Positions 17,959 through 27,646 are shown, counted from the first letter of the stretch. The stretch: 64,000 bases of DNA from Shewanella aestuarii (GCF_014647215.1 NZ_BMOT01000004.1:124001-188000), one strand, 5' to 3'. The notes: generated by a model not told the origin, from the letters alone. A program made the numbers and translations.

Positions 17959-19785
17959 ATGAAATTATCTTTACTTTCAAGTGCAATGTTAGCTCTTACT
18001 GTAGGCGTAACTGCCTCATCACAAGCTGCGGATGATCGCTATGTCATTCAAGTCGACCAACAAAAAAAAGGCATAGTTAAGGCTCTAGCCAAACAATTAG
18101 GTGCACAAATCCATGTTGATGGTGAAGGTTTTATCGCTGCCACCTTTACCGGTAAAGATTTAGCACAAGTAAAAGGACTATTAAATAATCCACACGTCAA
18201 ACTGGTTGAATTAGACCAACCGCGCCATTTGATGTCTGTTTATGCCGATGACATTGGTAACCCAATGACCCAGCAAGTCACCCCATACGCGGTATACCAA
18301 TCTCAAGCAAACCAAGTCACCTTTAACCCAAATGCAGGCATCAAAGTCTGTGTTATTGATTCGGGTTTAGACCGTAGCAATAATGATTTCCAATGGAACA
18401 ACATCACAGGTGATAACGACTCAGGTACTGGTAGCTGGGATGTTAATGGTGGCCCACATGGTACTCACGTAGCTGGCACAATTGCGGCAGCAGACAACGG
18501 ATTTGGTGTTGTAGGTATGGCGCCAGGTGTTGATTTACACATTATTAAAGTGTTCAACGAAGCTGGATGGGGTTATTCATCAGATCTCGCGCACGCAGCA
18601 AATTTGTGTAGCGCTGCTGGTGCTAACATTATCAGTATGAGTCTAGGTGGCGGCGGTTCTAACTCAACAGAATCTAATGCCTTTCAAGCCTTTACTGATG
18701 CTGGTGGTTTAGTGGTCGCTGCAGCAGGTAACGATGGTAACAGTGTCCGTTCTTACCCTGCTGGTTACCCATCTGTAATGATGATTGGTGCAAATGATGC
18801 CAATAATAACATCGCTGATTTCTCGCAATTCCCAACCTGTTCTTCAGGTAAAGGCCCTCGTGCAACCTCAGATGAAACCATTTGTGTTGAAGTGACTGCG
18901 GGTGGTGTTGATACCTTATCAACTTATCCAGCAGATATGGCTACGGCATCTTCATTAACAGCAGATAACGCATTCATTGCTTCTTCTTCTATGGAGAATT
19001 CAGGCAATGCATCTGGTTCAACTTATTACATGGGCACTGCTGAAACGGTAGACAGCGGCGCAAATGGTAATGTTTGTGTAATCGATCGCGGCGTGATCTC
19101 TTTCTACGATAAAGTAGCAAACTGTGAAGCTTCTGGCGGTGTGGGTGCGGTTATCATTAACAATGAACCTGGCATGCTTTACGGCACATTAGGCGATGCA
19201 AACGCCACTAGCATTCCTGCGGTTGGCGCAGCATTTGAAGACAGAGCAACATTACTTGCCGCCTCTACTATGGCCATAAACATAGGTACATCGGACTTTG
19301 GCTTTATGAGTGGTACATCAATGGCTACGCCTGCGGTGTCTGGTATTGCGGCATTAGTATGGTCACAACACAATGAATGTACTGGTACTGAAATTCGTAA
19401 TGCTCTTAAAGCAACGGCTCAAGATGCAGGTGCAACAGGCAAAGATGATTACTTCGGATACGGTATTGTTAAAGCTGCTGCGGCACATGCATATTTAACA
19501 ACCAACGGTTGTGAAGGCGGCGTAACGCCACCACCGACTGGCGGAGATATTACTTTGAGCTTAAATGGCGTGAAGAGTAAAGGTGCTAAGTCGATCAACT
19601 TAAGCTTTGCTGGACTATCAGGTAGCAACGTTGATGTTTATCGTAACAGCAGTAAAATCGCCACCACAGCTAATGATGGTGCATATACAGATGCAATAAG
19701 CTCTAAATCTTCTCTTACCTACACTTACAAAGTATGTGAAGCTGGCACTGCAACTTGTAGTGCTGACAAATCTATTACTTTCTAA
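17959..19785 (+). CDS. Secreted S8 subtilisin-like serine protease with PA-domain insert
   Basis: The 608-aa precursor has a signal peptide (ending SSQAA), an inhibitor-I9-like propeptide over about 25-95, and a subtilase domain. The catalytic triad is Asp134 (VIDSGLD), His167 (GPHGTHVAG) and Ser454 (SGTSMATP). A protease-associated (PA) domain is inserted at about 355-445 (NVCVIDRGVISFYDKVANCEASGG). The C-terminus is a proline linker plus a fibronectin-like beta domain with two Cys (about 525-608). I use ATG 17959 because the signal peptide begins there and AAAGAGA precedes it; an upstream ATG at 17848 lacks both. Likely an extracellular protease with its own terminator. Confidence 0.9.
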   Translation: MKLSLLSSAMLALTVGVTASSQAADDRYVIQVDQQKKGIVKALAKQLGAQIHVDGEGFIAATFTGKDLAQVKGLLNNPHVKLVELDQPRHLMSVYADDIGNPMTQQVTPYAVYQSQANQVTFNPNAGIKVCVIDSGLDRSNNDFQWNNITGDNDSGTGSWDVNGGPHGTHVAGTIAAADNGFGVVGMAPGVDLHIIKVFNEAGWGYSSDLAHAANLCSAAGANIISMSLGGGGSNSTESNAFQAFTDAGGLVVAAAGNDGNSVRSYPAGYPSVMMIGANDANNNIADFSQFPTCSSGKGPRATSDETICVEVTAGGVDTLSTYPADMATASSLTADNAFIASSSMENSGNASGSTYYMGTAETVDSGANGNVCVIDRGVISFYDKVANCEASGGVGAVIINNEPGMLYGTLGDANATSIPAVGAAFEDRATLLAASTMAINIGTSDFGFMSGTSMATPAVSGIAALVWSQHNECTGTEIRNALKATAQDAGATGKDDYFGYGIVKAAAAHAYLTTNGCEGGVTPPPTGGDITLSLNGVKSKGAKSINLSFAGLSGSNVDVYRNSSKIATTANDGAYTDAISSKSSLTYTYKVCEAGTATCSADKSITF

Positions 19786-19838
19786 ATGTCGCCATTAATG
19801 GCGTAAACGAGATAAAGTAAACGCCATTTAACAGTATA

Positions 19839-19863
19839 AAAAGCCAGGAAACTGGCTTTTTTT
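19839..19863 (+). terminator. Intrinsic terminator after the S8 protease gene
   Basis: Stem AAAAGCCAG / CTGGCTTTT with a GAAA tetraloop, then further Ts. It lies 54 bp after the stop codon. Confidence 0.88.
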
Positions 19864-19980
19864 ATGCAAAAAATTTAGCCGCCAGAACGATAATGGCTTA
19901 TAGCCCTTTAAATATTCATATTTTATACTGACTGTCATTGCTATCCTGATAATTGTTGTTAGATCTGCAAGGAACTCTGA

Positions 19981-20211
19981 ATGGCAAAATTTGATGTATT
20001 TGGCACGACAATGATAGCAATACAGTGTCATGGTCAATGGCGACTCAGTATCGACTCAGGTTTAGGCTTGCGACGTCCGGTAAAAGATGTGGTGTTCCTA
20101 CCTTCACTCGATGAAAATGAATTGGTGCAATATTTAGCTGATATCTACCATGAATGGGCCACAAACCGTCATCCGCACATTGTGAAGTTATCCAAATTAT
20201 CCGCAGCATAA
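19981..20211 (+). CDS. Small conserved hypothetical protein (possibly DUF7661)
   Basis: This 76-aa protein, MAKFDVFG... with GQWRLSIDSGLGLRRPV and ELVQYLADIYHEWATNRHP, has no signal peptide or membrane segment. The pattern FDVFG...YLADIYHEWAT..HP resembles the small family DUF7661, which I name with low confidence. AAGGA precedes the ATG. It lies 15 bp upstream of a DUF2157 gene on the same strand, so it is probably the first gene of that membrane operon. Function unknown. Confidence 0.65.
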   Translation: MAKFDVFGTTMIAIQCHGQWRLSIDSGLGLRRPVKDVVFLPSLDENELVQYLADIYHEWATNRHPHIVKLSKLSAA

Positions 20212-20226
20212 ATCCAAGGAACAGGA

Positions 20227-21300
20227 ATGATGATCAGAAAACGTTCAGATATATGGCATTGGTTTACTGAGGGGAAAATCGCCGCCAATAAACTGAATGC
20301 AGCCATGCTCGTTGCTTACCCTCATCCGACTCAACACAATTGGCTGCAACTGATTACTCATCTGGTGTTATTTCTTGGCATTTTATTGCTTAGCGCTGGG
20401 GTGATTTTTTTCATGGCATTTAATTGGGATGCATTAGCCAACCTAACTAAATTTGCGATTGTTGAAGGGTTATTGATTGCCTTTATCTGTGGGTTCTATG
20501 CCGCGAATCGTGCTTCAAATACTTCCATCCCCTTTGAGTTTAGCCCGTTAAATGCCGCTTGGAACCTAGCCAACGCCATGTTATTGGGTGCCAGCATTAT
20601 GGTTGGTGCATTGTTAGCATTAGTCGGACAAACCTATCAAACAGGGGCAGATCCCTGGCAATTGTTTGCACTATGGGCGGTGCTGATTTTGCCTTTTGCT
20701 GTTATTGCTGGGTTTGATCTATTGTGGTTGCTAGTGGTGGTATTAATTAATATTAGCTTAGGCATTTACTTTGATTCATTTTCACATGTATTCGGGCTAT
20801 TGCTAGAAGATATTCAGATCCTTGCGATTTTTGGTTTAATTAACTTAACTATTCATGTTCTTTTTAGTCTCGCACGCAGGTTAACATGGACTGCTCAAGC
20901 TCGTTTTCATTGCCCTGCAGTAGAGGCCACCAGCATATTAGCTGGCGTAGTATGCTTAACTTGGTTGATGATTTGGGTCGTGTTTGATTTTGATTCTACC
21001 GCCCATTTTGGTTTCTATACCTTGGCTTATGTAACACTAATGGCCACTATGTTTGGCTGGTATCGCTACCGCTCGCCTGCGCTTTATCCACTGACGTTAG
21101 TATTAACCAGCCTATGCGCAGTAATCGTGGCGTTATTATCTAGGGGGTTATTAGAAAATAATGATCCGGTTGGGATCTTCTTGCTGATCGCCATGATCAT
21201 AGTTGGCCTGACTAGCGGCTGTTTATATTGGTTAAAACAAATTCAACAGGAATTTACCACAAAAGCCTCCCTTAACGATGGGGATGCCAATCATGAGTAA
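20227..21300 (+). CDS. DUF2157 domain membrane protein
   Basis: This 357-aa protein has a soluble N-terminus of about 45 residues (RSDIWHWFTEGKIAANKLNAAM) followed by eight or more hydrophobic segments. That is the DUF2157 arrangement. AAGGAACAGGA precedes two adjacent ATG codons (20227 and 20230); either could be used. The stop overlaps the start of the next gene, so it forms one operon with the DUF4401 and GDYXXLXY genes, a combination conserved in many Gram-negative genomes. The role of the set is unknown; it looks like an inner-membrane complex. Confidence 0.82.
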   Translation: MMIRKRSDIWHWFTEGKIAANKLNAAMLVAYPHPTQHNWLQLITHLVLFLGILLLSAGVIFFMAFNWDALANLTKFAIVEGLLIAFICGFYAANRASNTSIPFEFSPLNAAWNLANAMLLGASIMVGALLALVGQTYQTGADPWQLFALWAVLILPFAVIAGFDLLWLLVVVLINISLGIYFDSFSHVFGLLLEDIQILAIFGLINLTIHVLFSLARRLTWTAQARFHCPAVEATSILAGVVCLTWLMIWVVFDFDSTAHFGFYTLAYVTLMATMFGWYRYRSPALYPLTLVLTSLCAVIVALLSRGLLENNDPVGIFLLIAMIIVGLTSGCLYWLKQIQQEFTTKASLNDGDANHE

Positions 21301-22459
21301 CCTGGTAAATCACCCAATGAGTCAATCAGGCAAAGCCCCAGTTCAAGCAGCACCAGCACAATTATGGCGCTCACTATTCAACCAGGGACTGGTTGATAAT
21401 GACAGTCCACCCGCGATGAAGCTATCAAGCCCTTGGTATATCATTGGCGCCCAAATGATTGGCGGCTGGATTGCTGCATTATTTCTGTTGGCATTTTTAT
21501 TAACGAGCATGGCCTCAATCGACAACATCGAACAGTCAATATTGGCAATCGGAATATTAATTACGCTGGGATGCTTGACCTATTATCGAGTGGGTAACCA
21601 CAACCAAGAATTTATACTGCAGATGGTATTTGCCTTTAGTATAGCCGGCCAATTAATGCTGCTGTGGGGGATCCACGACACGCTAAAACAAACAGATGAT
21701 GACATTATAGCCTTGATGTACGCAGTGGTTTTTGCATTACATTGGTGGCTTATTCCGCACAAGACCAACCAATTTATTGCCGCTATCGCTATGGTGCCTT
21801 GCCTGTTAGCCATACTGGTCATTCAGCAACTTACCCAGCTAGTTCTGCCACTGCTCATTGTCAGTTTAATGCTTGTCTGGTCACAGCGTTACTATTGGCC
21901 AAAGTGCTATCAACGTATGCGAATGTTAGGTTACGCCCTAGGCCTTAACTTACTGTTTGCGAATTTTGCCTTATCAGACATGGGATTGTGGATAGACCTT
22001 CCCCAAGTTCTGATAACATTCGACTCCCGCTTTAGCCACTACCTTGCTGTCATTATGGTGCTGTTATCTGCACTGTGGCTAATTCACAATATATTTAAGC
22101 AATTAAGCAGCCATCTTATTGCGCCAACAAACACAACACAGCTTCGCCAAGTTAAAATTATTTCCATTTTAAGCGCTATATTAATCAGTTTATTATCCAT
22201 TCCCATGGCGGGGATCAGCACCGCGTTACTTATGTTGCTCATCGGCTTTTTTTACAATGAATTAAAGTTGTTTGCTCTAGCCATCGGCGCATTAGTGAGT
22301 TTTATTGGCCTATATTACTACTCGTTACATATTAGCTTATTCGACAAATCACTATGGTTAATGGCCAGTGGAGTGATGTTGTTACTGATCCGCTGGGCAC
22401 TGGCTGTCAGCGTCGGCAAAACGATCAGCAATCAGGAGCAACGCCATGACATTCAGTAA
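21293..22459 (+). CDS. DUF4401 domain membrane protein
   Basis: An integral membrane protein of about 388 aa with some ten hydrophobic segments and a short cytoplasmic N-terminus (LWRSLFNQGLVDNDSPP). It corresponds to DUF4401, the usual partner of DUF2157. I place the start at ATG 21293, overlapping the upstream gene by 8 bp with GGGGA just before it; an ATG at 21278 would add five residues. Its own end overlaps the next gene by 14 bp. The overlaps imply coupled translation. No enzymatic motif is visible. Confidence 0.8.
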   Translation: MSNLVNHPMSQSGKAPVQAAPAQLWRSLFNQGLVDNDSPPAMKLSSPWYIIGAQMIGGWIAALFLLAFLLTSMASIDNIEQSILAIGILITLGCLTYYRVGNHNQEFILQMVFAFSIAGQLMLLWGIHDTLKQTDDDIIALMYAVVFALHWWLIPHKTNQFIAAIAMVPCLLAILVIQQLTQLVLPLLIVSLMLVWSQRYYWPKCYQRMRMLGYALGLNLLFANFALSDMGLWIDLPQVLITFDSRFSHYLAVIMVLLSALWLIHNIFKQLSSHLIAPTNTTQLRQVKIISILSAILISLLSIPMAGISTALLMLLIGFFYNELKLFALAIGALVSFIGLYYYSLHISLFDKSLWLMASGVMLLLIRWALAVSVGKTISNQEQRHDIQ

Positions 22460-22946
22460 AAGTACGCTTAGCGTGATAGTAAGTGCTTTGGTCATTTTGG
22501 CACTGATAAACTTCAACATTTATCAGCAAGAACAACAACTGGCTAATGGCGAAATTGTGGTATTTGAACTGGCCCCAGTAGACCCCCGCTCATTAATGCA
22601 GGGGGACTATATGGCGCTCAACTACCAGATAGCCAATAAAATTAGCCAAGCAACTCACTTAGAAAATGATTTAGAGAACTATGATGGTTTGTTTGTTGTT
22701 ACCTTAAACCAACACAAACTAGCCCAATTTGATGACCTCTACCAAGGCCAAACTCTGCTGCCAAATCAACACATAATCCAATATCGAGTAAGAAGCGGCA
22801 GAGTGAAACTTGCCAGTAATGCCTTTTTCTTTGAAGAGGGCCGCGCACAAGAGTTTGCCAATGCTAAATATGGCGAATTTAGGGTTAACCCTGCGGGAAA
22901 AATGCTATTGAGCAACATGTTAGATAAAGATTTTAAACGGATTTAA
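22446..22946 (+). CDS. GDYXXLXY-motif membrane-anchored protein
   Basis: This 166-aa protein has one N-terminal membrane anchor (about 8-26) and a soluble domain bearing the family signature GDYMALNY, within DPRSLMQGDYMALNYQI at about 47-63. The domain is named for this motif. It nearly always sits beside DUF2157/DUF4401 membrane proteins, as here, and is expected on the periplasmic side. The start overlaps the DUF4401 gene. The reaction, if any, is unknown. It ends the four-gene operon. Confidence 0.85.
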   Translation: MTFSKSTLSVIVSALVILALINFNIYQQEQQLANGEIVVFELAPVDPRSLMQGDYMALNYQIANKISQATHLENDLENYDGLFVVTLNQHKLAQFDDLYQGQTLLPNQHIIQYRVRSGRVKLASNAFFFEEGRAQEFANAKYGEFRVNPAGKMLLSNMLDKDFKRI

Positions 22947-23172
22947 TTGCAGCTCCCCTTAATCCAGTAAAGTACAACTCATTTTCTGCAAGGCGTTGAG
23001 TTTGGAGTGGCGTTAGCCGCAGAGCAGTCTGCAACCATCGAATCTCTCATTCGTCTTGCCCTGTTGTCAGAGAAATAATCTTGTTGCCCACAGATATATC
23101 AATCAATTGATTTATCTTAGCGATAACGCTAGGTTACTTAACATACGTTAATTTACCCTTTGGATAACCCAG

Positions 23173-24366
23173 ATGTCGATTAGGTTTAAGTACATCAAAG
23201 CTGCCGCTCTTGGCATAGTCATCATTCTTTCCCTGATCGTTGCATTTAATTGGCAAACCCTTAATCGTTTGCACAGCGTAATCACCTTGTTTGATAAAGC
23301 ATTAATCGTGAATAACTTTTCTCACATGAAAGAGGTGTTTTTTAACTCTAAAATTGAACAACAAGGTACGCCTTATGTGTTTAAAAGTCGCTTACAGCCA
23401 TTACCGGAGTCATTCACTTACCGCAATAAATCGACCAATACCGACTCCTTTTTAACCCGCCGTTCCACCACAGCTTTGTTAGTGCTAAAAGATGATCAAA
23501 TTAGCTATGAACAATACTTTTTAGGCACCCATAGCGATGACAAACGCATATCTTGGTCAATGGCAAAATCCTTTGTGTCAATCTTGTTTGGTATGCAGGT
23601 CGATGCTGGCAAAATTGATATTGAACAAACCGTCGATTTTTACCTGCCAGAACTGGCTCACTCGGGTTATGCCAATGTAAAAGTAAAGCACGTTTTGCAA
23701 ATGTCGTCGGGCGTGAAGTGGAATGAAGACTATCAAGACTTTTATTCTGATATCAATAAAATGGGACGCATTTTAGCTATTGGCGGCTCGTTAGATCACA
23801 TGACCAGCGAGCTGGTCAACGAGTCAGCACCAGGCAAAACGTTTCATTATGTCAGTATGGATACCCATGTTATTGGCATGATAGTAAGGCGCGTGTCAGG
23901 CAAGTCATTAATCGAGCTATTACAACAAAACCTCTGGGGACAGCTAGGCATGGAAGACGATGCTTATTGGCTTACCGACTCACAAGGTGTGGCTTTCGCA
24001 TTAGGTGGATTAAACATGACCACCCGCGACTATGCTCGTTTTGGTCGTTTATTGCTAAATAACGGTGCCTATAATGGCCAACAAATTGTCTCCGCGCAGT
24101 GGATAAAAGCCGCTACTACCCCACAAGCAGATTACCTACAACCCCAAGCTGACAAACTGGGCTATGGCTACCAAATTTGGTTACCACCCGAAGCTGAAGC
24201 GGGAGAGTTTTTTTGTGTTGGGGTATACGGGCAATATATTTACATCAATCAAAAACACCAAGTCGTGATTGTGAAAAACAGTGCCGATTTAGGCTTTCAA
24301 GATGGGTTAATTTCAAAACACGAAACCATCGCATTTTTCCGAGAAATCGTAGCGTCGTTGAAATAG
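23173..24366 (+). CDS. Serine hydrolase, beta-lactamase class C family
   Basis: This 397-aa protein has an N-terminal membrane anchor (about 9-26) and a penicillin-binding-type fold. SMAK at about residues 137-140 gives the SxxK nucleophile; YVSMD supplies the Tyr of the YxN-type motif, with Ser in place of Asn. Family members include esterases, DD-peptidases and 6-aminohexanoate-dimer hydrolase-like enzymes rather than true AmpC. It probably acts on the periplasmic face of the inner membrane. It is monocistronic. The substrate cannot be deduced. Confidence 0.85.
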   Translation: MSIRFKYIKAAALGIVIILSLIVAFNWQTLNRLHSVITLFDKALIVNNFSHMKEVFFNSKIEQQGTPYVFKSRLQPLPESFTYRNKSTNTDSFLTRRSTTALLVLKDDQISYEQYFLGTHSDDKRISWSMAKSFVSILFGMQVDAGKIDIEQTVDFYLPELAHSGYANVKVKHVLQMSSGVKWNEDYQDFYSDINKMGRILAIGGSLDHMTSELVNESAPGKTFHYVSMDTHVIGMIVRRVSGKSLIELLQQNLWGQLGMEDDAYWLTDSQGVAFALGGLNMTTRDYARFGRLLLNNGAYNGQQIVSAQWIKAATTPQADYLQPQADKLGYGYQIWLPPEAEAGEFFCVGVYGQYIYINQKHQVVIVKNSADLGFQDGLISKHETIAFFREIVASLK

Positions 24367-24704
24367 TGCATGAGTTCAGTTAGCTTAGCCCGTCCGATAC
24401 GTTGAGTTCTTGAGAATGGCCAATTATTGTAATAACTGTAATAAATGCAGGTTATGTGACGGTCTTTGGGGTTGCTAATATCAGGGTGAATCGATACTTC
24501 GGGTTACCTTTAGCGATAAAAGCATCTTTCTCAAGGCAAGTTGATAGGGCTAGCTAGCATTAAGTGAATAATGCCAAGCTATCAAAGTCGAAATCTACTC
24601 AGAAATACAAAGACGATAAATGTAAGCTTACAAACGATATTAACAACCGAAAGTAAAATATTAGGTGAGGTCTGGATATACCCTCACTTAATTTATAACT
24701 AAGC
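24367..24704. other. Intergenic region between convergent genes
   Basis: 338 bp between the serine hydrolase gene and the convergent lipoprotein gene. I see no gene, repeat or strong terminator hairpin here. Confidence 0.3.
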
Positions 24705-25439
24705 TCAGTTATTCAGCAATCTTTTATCATGTTGGATGAGCAACATGTCTAATACATCAGGTGATAAGCTAAAAATTTGCACCACATACTCACCAGAACT
24801 TGAAGTTGTTGCTTGCTCACCTTCAAAAGTAATATTTAACCCCAACTGCTTTAAGGTTTGCAGATCATAACTAAACAATGGGGCATCTCTTTTATTCACA
24901 AGCTCAGGCATCATACCTAACACAGTCACAGTCTGATTCACCTTGATCAGCTTAAAGAAATCCTCCTCAGCTTGACGCCAGTTAGTTATATACTCAACTT
25001 GTTTTGCATCTAACTTAACTTCAGATCGTTGCTTTTCTGATAACATTAAAGATTGGTAAAAGGGTTGCAAGGCACCACCGTGCCAACCTAGTAATCCACC
25101 GCTTTTAACGATGACATCATCACTTGCTGTCACTACGTAGTTTGCACAAGATGATGCACATACTTTATCAACCACAACTTTCAATTTGTACTGATAGACA
25201 AGCCCACCAAATCGAAGGCCAGCAAAAACATCTCCGCCACCACTATTGATGATCAATGAATCTATTCTTGTGGGAGCATTGGCAATCAGCTTTTCAAATA
25301 AAGTAACATTTTCAGGGTTAATCTCGCCGCTATAACGAATACTAGAAGGCGATAAGGGATCAATAACCACACTAAAAGGTTGGGGCTGAACTGCACAACC
25401 AGATAAGGTTAACAGTAACGTGACAAGTAGGTAGCGCAT
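24705..25439 (-). CDS. ClpP/crotonase-fold periplasmic lipoprotein (COG3904-like)
   Basis: This 244-aa protein has a lipoprotein signal (LLLTLSGCAV, lipobox Cys about 15) and a ClpP-like core. The core shows INSGGGDVFAGLRFGGLVYQ (glycine-rich oxyanion region, about 64-83) and the nucleophile-type motif VCASSCANYVV at about 93-103, then GWHGG. The paired Cys flanking the serines (CASSC) is typical of the predicted periplasmic COG3904 group. It could be a serine peptidase anchored in the envelope, but a full triad is not evident by eye. It is a single gene, convergent with the serine hydrolase. Confidence 0.7.
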   Translation of the reverse strand: MRYLLVTLLLTLSGCAVQPQPFSVVIDPLSPSSIRYSGEINPENVTLFEKLIANAPTRIDSLIINSGGGDVFAGLRFGGLVYQYKLKVVVDKVCASSCANYVVTASDDVIVKSGGLLGWHGGALQPFYQSLMLSEKQRSEVKLDAKQVEYITNWRQAEEDFFKLIKVNQTVTVLGMMPELVNKRDAPLFSYDLQTLKQLGLNITFEGEQATTSSSGEYVVQIFSLSPDVLDMLLIQHDKRLLNN

Positions 25440-25669
25440 TCATATTCCATCATGATGATTAGTTCGAGATAAATTATCATAAACACCTAATTTTACAATA
25501 CAAATTAATTTACTCTGTAAAAATAAATGACTCGAAACGCTTGGGTTTTATAGATGTTTTACAATCAAAATTCAGCAGTACTTAGCTCATTGATAAAAAG
25601 CGCGATTCATTATCACCTTTTTATTCACTCAAAACTGACCTATCTGATTAAAGCCTTTCCATATGAAGC

Positions 25670-26092
25670 CTATCGTAACGATTCAAGCCATTGGTTAAAT
25701 GATGAGGCAGGCATAGCGCCCGATTGTTGCGCAATCACTTTACCTTGCTTAAATACCATTAAGGTTGGAATAGAGCGGATATTAAATTGCGCCGCTAATG
25801 TCTGTTGCTCTTCTGTATTGAGCTTACCGAAACGGAATCTAGGCTCCCACTTTGCAGCGGCCTGACTAAACACAGGCGCAAAGCTTTTACACGGCCCGCA
25901 CCAGCTAGCCCAAAAATCAACAACAAGCGGAATTTCAGACTTATTAGCGTGGTAGCTAAAGTTTTCAGCGGTTAGTGTTATCGCTTCACCAGTAAAAAGG
26001 CGTTGTTTACACTTACCACAAGTCGGTTGTTGCTCAAGTCGTTCTTGCGGCACACGATTTAAAGTATCGCAATGGGGGCAAGCTATTATCAT
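25670..26092 (-). CDS. trxC: Thioredoxin 2 (TrxC)
   Basis: This 140-aa protein has the TrxC-specific N-terminal zinc ribbon (Cys5, Cys8, Cys25, Cys28) before a thioredoxin domain with WCGPC at 64-68 and cis-Pro segment SIPTLMVF. TrxC is a cytoplasmic disulphide reductase supplied by thioredoxin reductase and is usually induced by oxidative stress. Length and domain order match E. coli TrxC. It is monocistronic; a plus-strand open frame across it at 25554-25865 is a shadow. No OxyR site was recognised upstream. Confidence 0.95.
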   Translation of the reverse strand: MIIACPHCDTLNRVPQERLEQQPTCGKCKQRLFTGEAITLTAENFSYHANKSEIPLVVDFWASWCGPCKSFAPVFSQAAAKWEPRFRFGKLNTEEQQTLAAQFNIRSIPTLMVFKQGKVIAQQSGAMPASSFNQWLESLR

Positions 26093-26370
26093 TTTTACTC
26101 CACGTCACTTATCTATAAAAAACGCCCAAATCTCAAAAATCATGTTACCACAATGTGTCATTTGTTCATTATCTGTTTTAGTCGTGTGTTTTTAGCATTT
26201 AACTCTGTATGCCATCCGTTAAATAGTTAAAAAAATTGATGTTAATCACCTGTTATAGCGTTTTTGTCTTTGAGGGATTGATATTCTTTTGCTAATCTCA
26301 AATGCAACTCAAGTAGGCATAGAATAATGAGATGCAGCTTGCAGACTCAATCAAATAAGGTTAATACCAC

Positions 26371-27582
26371 ATGAAAAAGACACTCATAGCCACCACGCTT
26401 TCAGCACTATTTATTGCCCCTACAGTATCGGCAATTGAAATTTACAAAGATGATAAAAACGCGGTAGAAATTGGCGGTTTTGTTGATGCGCGTATCATTA
26501 ATACTCAAGGTGAAACAGAAGTAGTAAATGGCGCTTCACGGATTAACTTTGGTTTTAATCGTGAGCTTACCGATGGCTGGAAGGCGTTTACTAAATTAGA
26601 GTGGGGTGTTAACCCTGTTGGTAACAGCGATATCGTTTATAACAACCGCTTTGAGTCAGTGCAAGATGAGTTCTTTTATAACCGCTTAGGTTATGTTGGA
26701 CTTGAACATGACACCTATGGCTCATTAACCATAGGTAAGCAATGGGGTGCTTGGTACGATGTGGTTTATAACACCAACTACGGTTTTGTTTGGGATGGTA
26801 ATGCCGCTGGCGTATATACCTATAACAAAGACGATGGTGCCGTGAACGGTGTGGGTCGTGGTGATAAAACCGTTCAGTACCGTAATAGCATTGGTGATGT
26901 CAGTTTTGCCATTCAAACCCAACTTAAAAATAGCAGTTTTTATACCTGCGATACGACTGAAGAAATTAGCCAAGCTGATTGCGAAGATCAATTTTTAGGT
27001 GGTGCTAAAGAAGCGCAACAAGTTGAATTTAATTACACCTATGGCGGCTCGGTAACTTATAACGCCACTGACAAATTAACCTTTACCGCGGGTGTAAACC
27101 GAGGTGAGTTTGATGTGACCTTTGGTAATGGTGAGCAAACAACGGCTATTGATCTTATTTATGGTGCCGGTGTCACTTGGGGTAATTTTGAAAATGAAGG
27201 CTTCTATGCTGCAGCCAACGTTAACAAGCAAGAAAATCACGACACAGATAACATAGGCCGCTTAATCAAAGAAGCCTATGGTATTGAATCATTGTTCTCA
27301 TACAAGTTTGAAAACGGTCTACGTCCATTTGTGTCTTATAACATGCTAGACGCCGGTGATGACTACGTGATTCAGCCAAACTTTAACGCAGATCCAAACG
27401 ATGTATTTAAACGTCAATTTGTTGTAGTCGGTTTGCACTATGTATGGGATAGCAACACGGTTTTGTATGTTGAAGGCCGTAAAGACTTCAGCGACTTTAC
27501 AAGTGACAATAAAGAGCAAGAAGCAAGAATGTCGATTTCTGAAGAAGATGGTATCGCTATTGGTATTCGCTACACCTTGTAA
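26371..27582 (+). CDS. Gram-negative general porin
   Basis: This 403-aa outer-membrane protein has a clear signal peptide (ending PTVSA) and a porin-type barrel. It opens IEIYKDDKNAVEIGGFVDARI, contains LGYVGLEHDTYGSLTIGKQWGAWYDVV (loop-3 region) and ends in alternating strands with a terminal aromatic-type IGIRYTL. This is the Gram_porin (OmpC/OmpF-like) family. It forms diffusion channels as a trimer; specificity cannot be read. The start has AAGG upstream. A strong terminator follows. Confidence 0.9.
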   Translation: MKKTLIATTLSALFIAPTVSAIEIYKDDKNAVEIGGFVDARIINTQGETEVVNGASRINFGFNRELTDGWKAFTKLEWGVNPVGNSDIVYNNRFESVQDEFFYNRLGYVGLEHDTYGSLTIGKQWGAWYDVVYNTNYGFVWDGNAAGVYTYNKDDGAVNGVGRGDKTVQYRNSIGDVSFAIQTQLKNSSFYTCDTTEEISQADCEDQFLGGAKEAQQVEFNYTYGGSVTYNATDKLTFTAGVNRGEFDVTFGNGEQTTAIDLIYGAGVTWGNFENEGFYAAANVNKQENHDTDNIGRLIKEAYGIESLFSYKFENGLRPFVSYNMLDAGDDYVIQPNFNADPNDVFKRQFVVVGLHYVWDSNTVLYVEGRKDFSDFTSDNKEQEARMSISEEDGIAIGIRYTL

Positions 27583-27612
27583 TCGCTTTAACCCAAGTTG
27601 CGGTTAATGACT

Positions 27613-27646
27613 AAAAAGCCCGAAGTGATCACTTTGGGCTTTTTTG
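27613..27646. terminator. Bidirectional terminator between porin and CBS genes
   Basis: Stem AAAAAGCCC / GGGCTTTTT encloses a second palindrome, AAGTGATCACTT, giving a long hairpin with T runs on both strands. It can end the plus-strand porin and the minus-strand CBS gene. Confidence 0.85.

Noticed and set aside
22947..23172. Short open stretch before the serine hydrolase gene (GVEFGVALAAEQSATIESL)
   Set aside because: About 30 codons without a start or ribosome-binding site and no recognisable family; more likely chance or an unreadable relic.
25554..25865. Plus-strand open frame of 103 aa overlapping trxC
   Set aside because: Its overlap lies entirely on the opposite strand of a clear trxC, with no domain, signal or ribosome-binding site.
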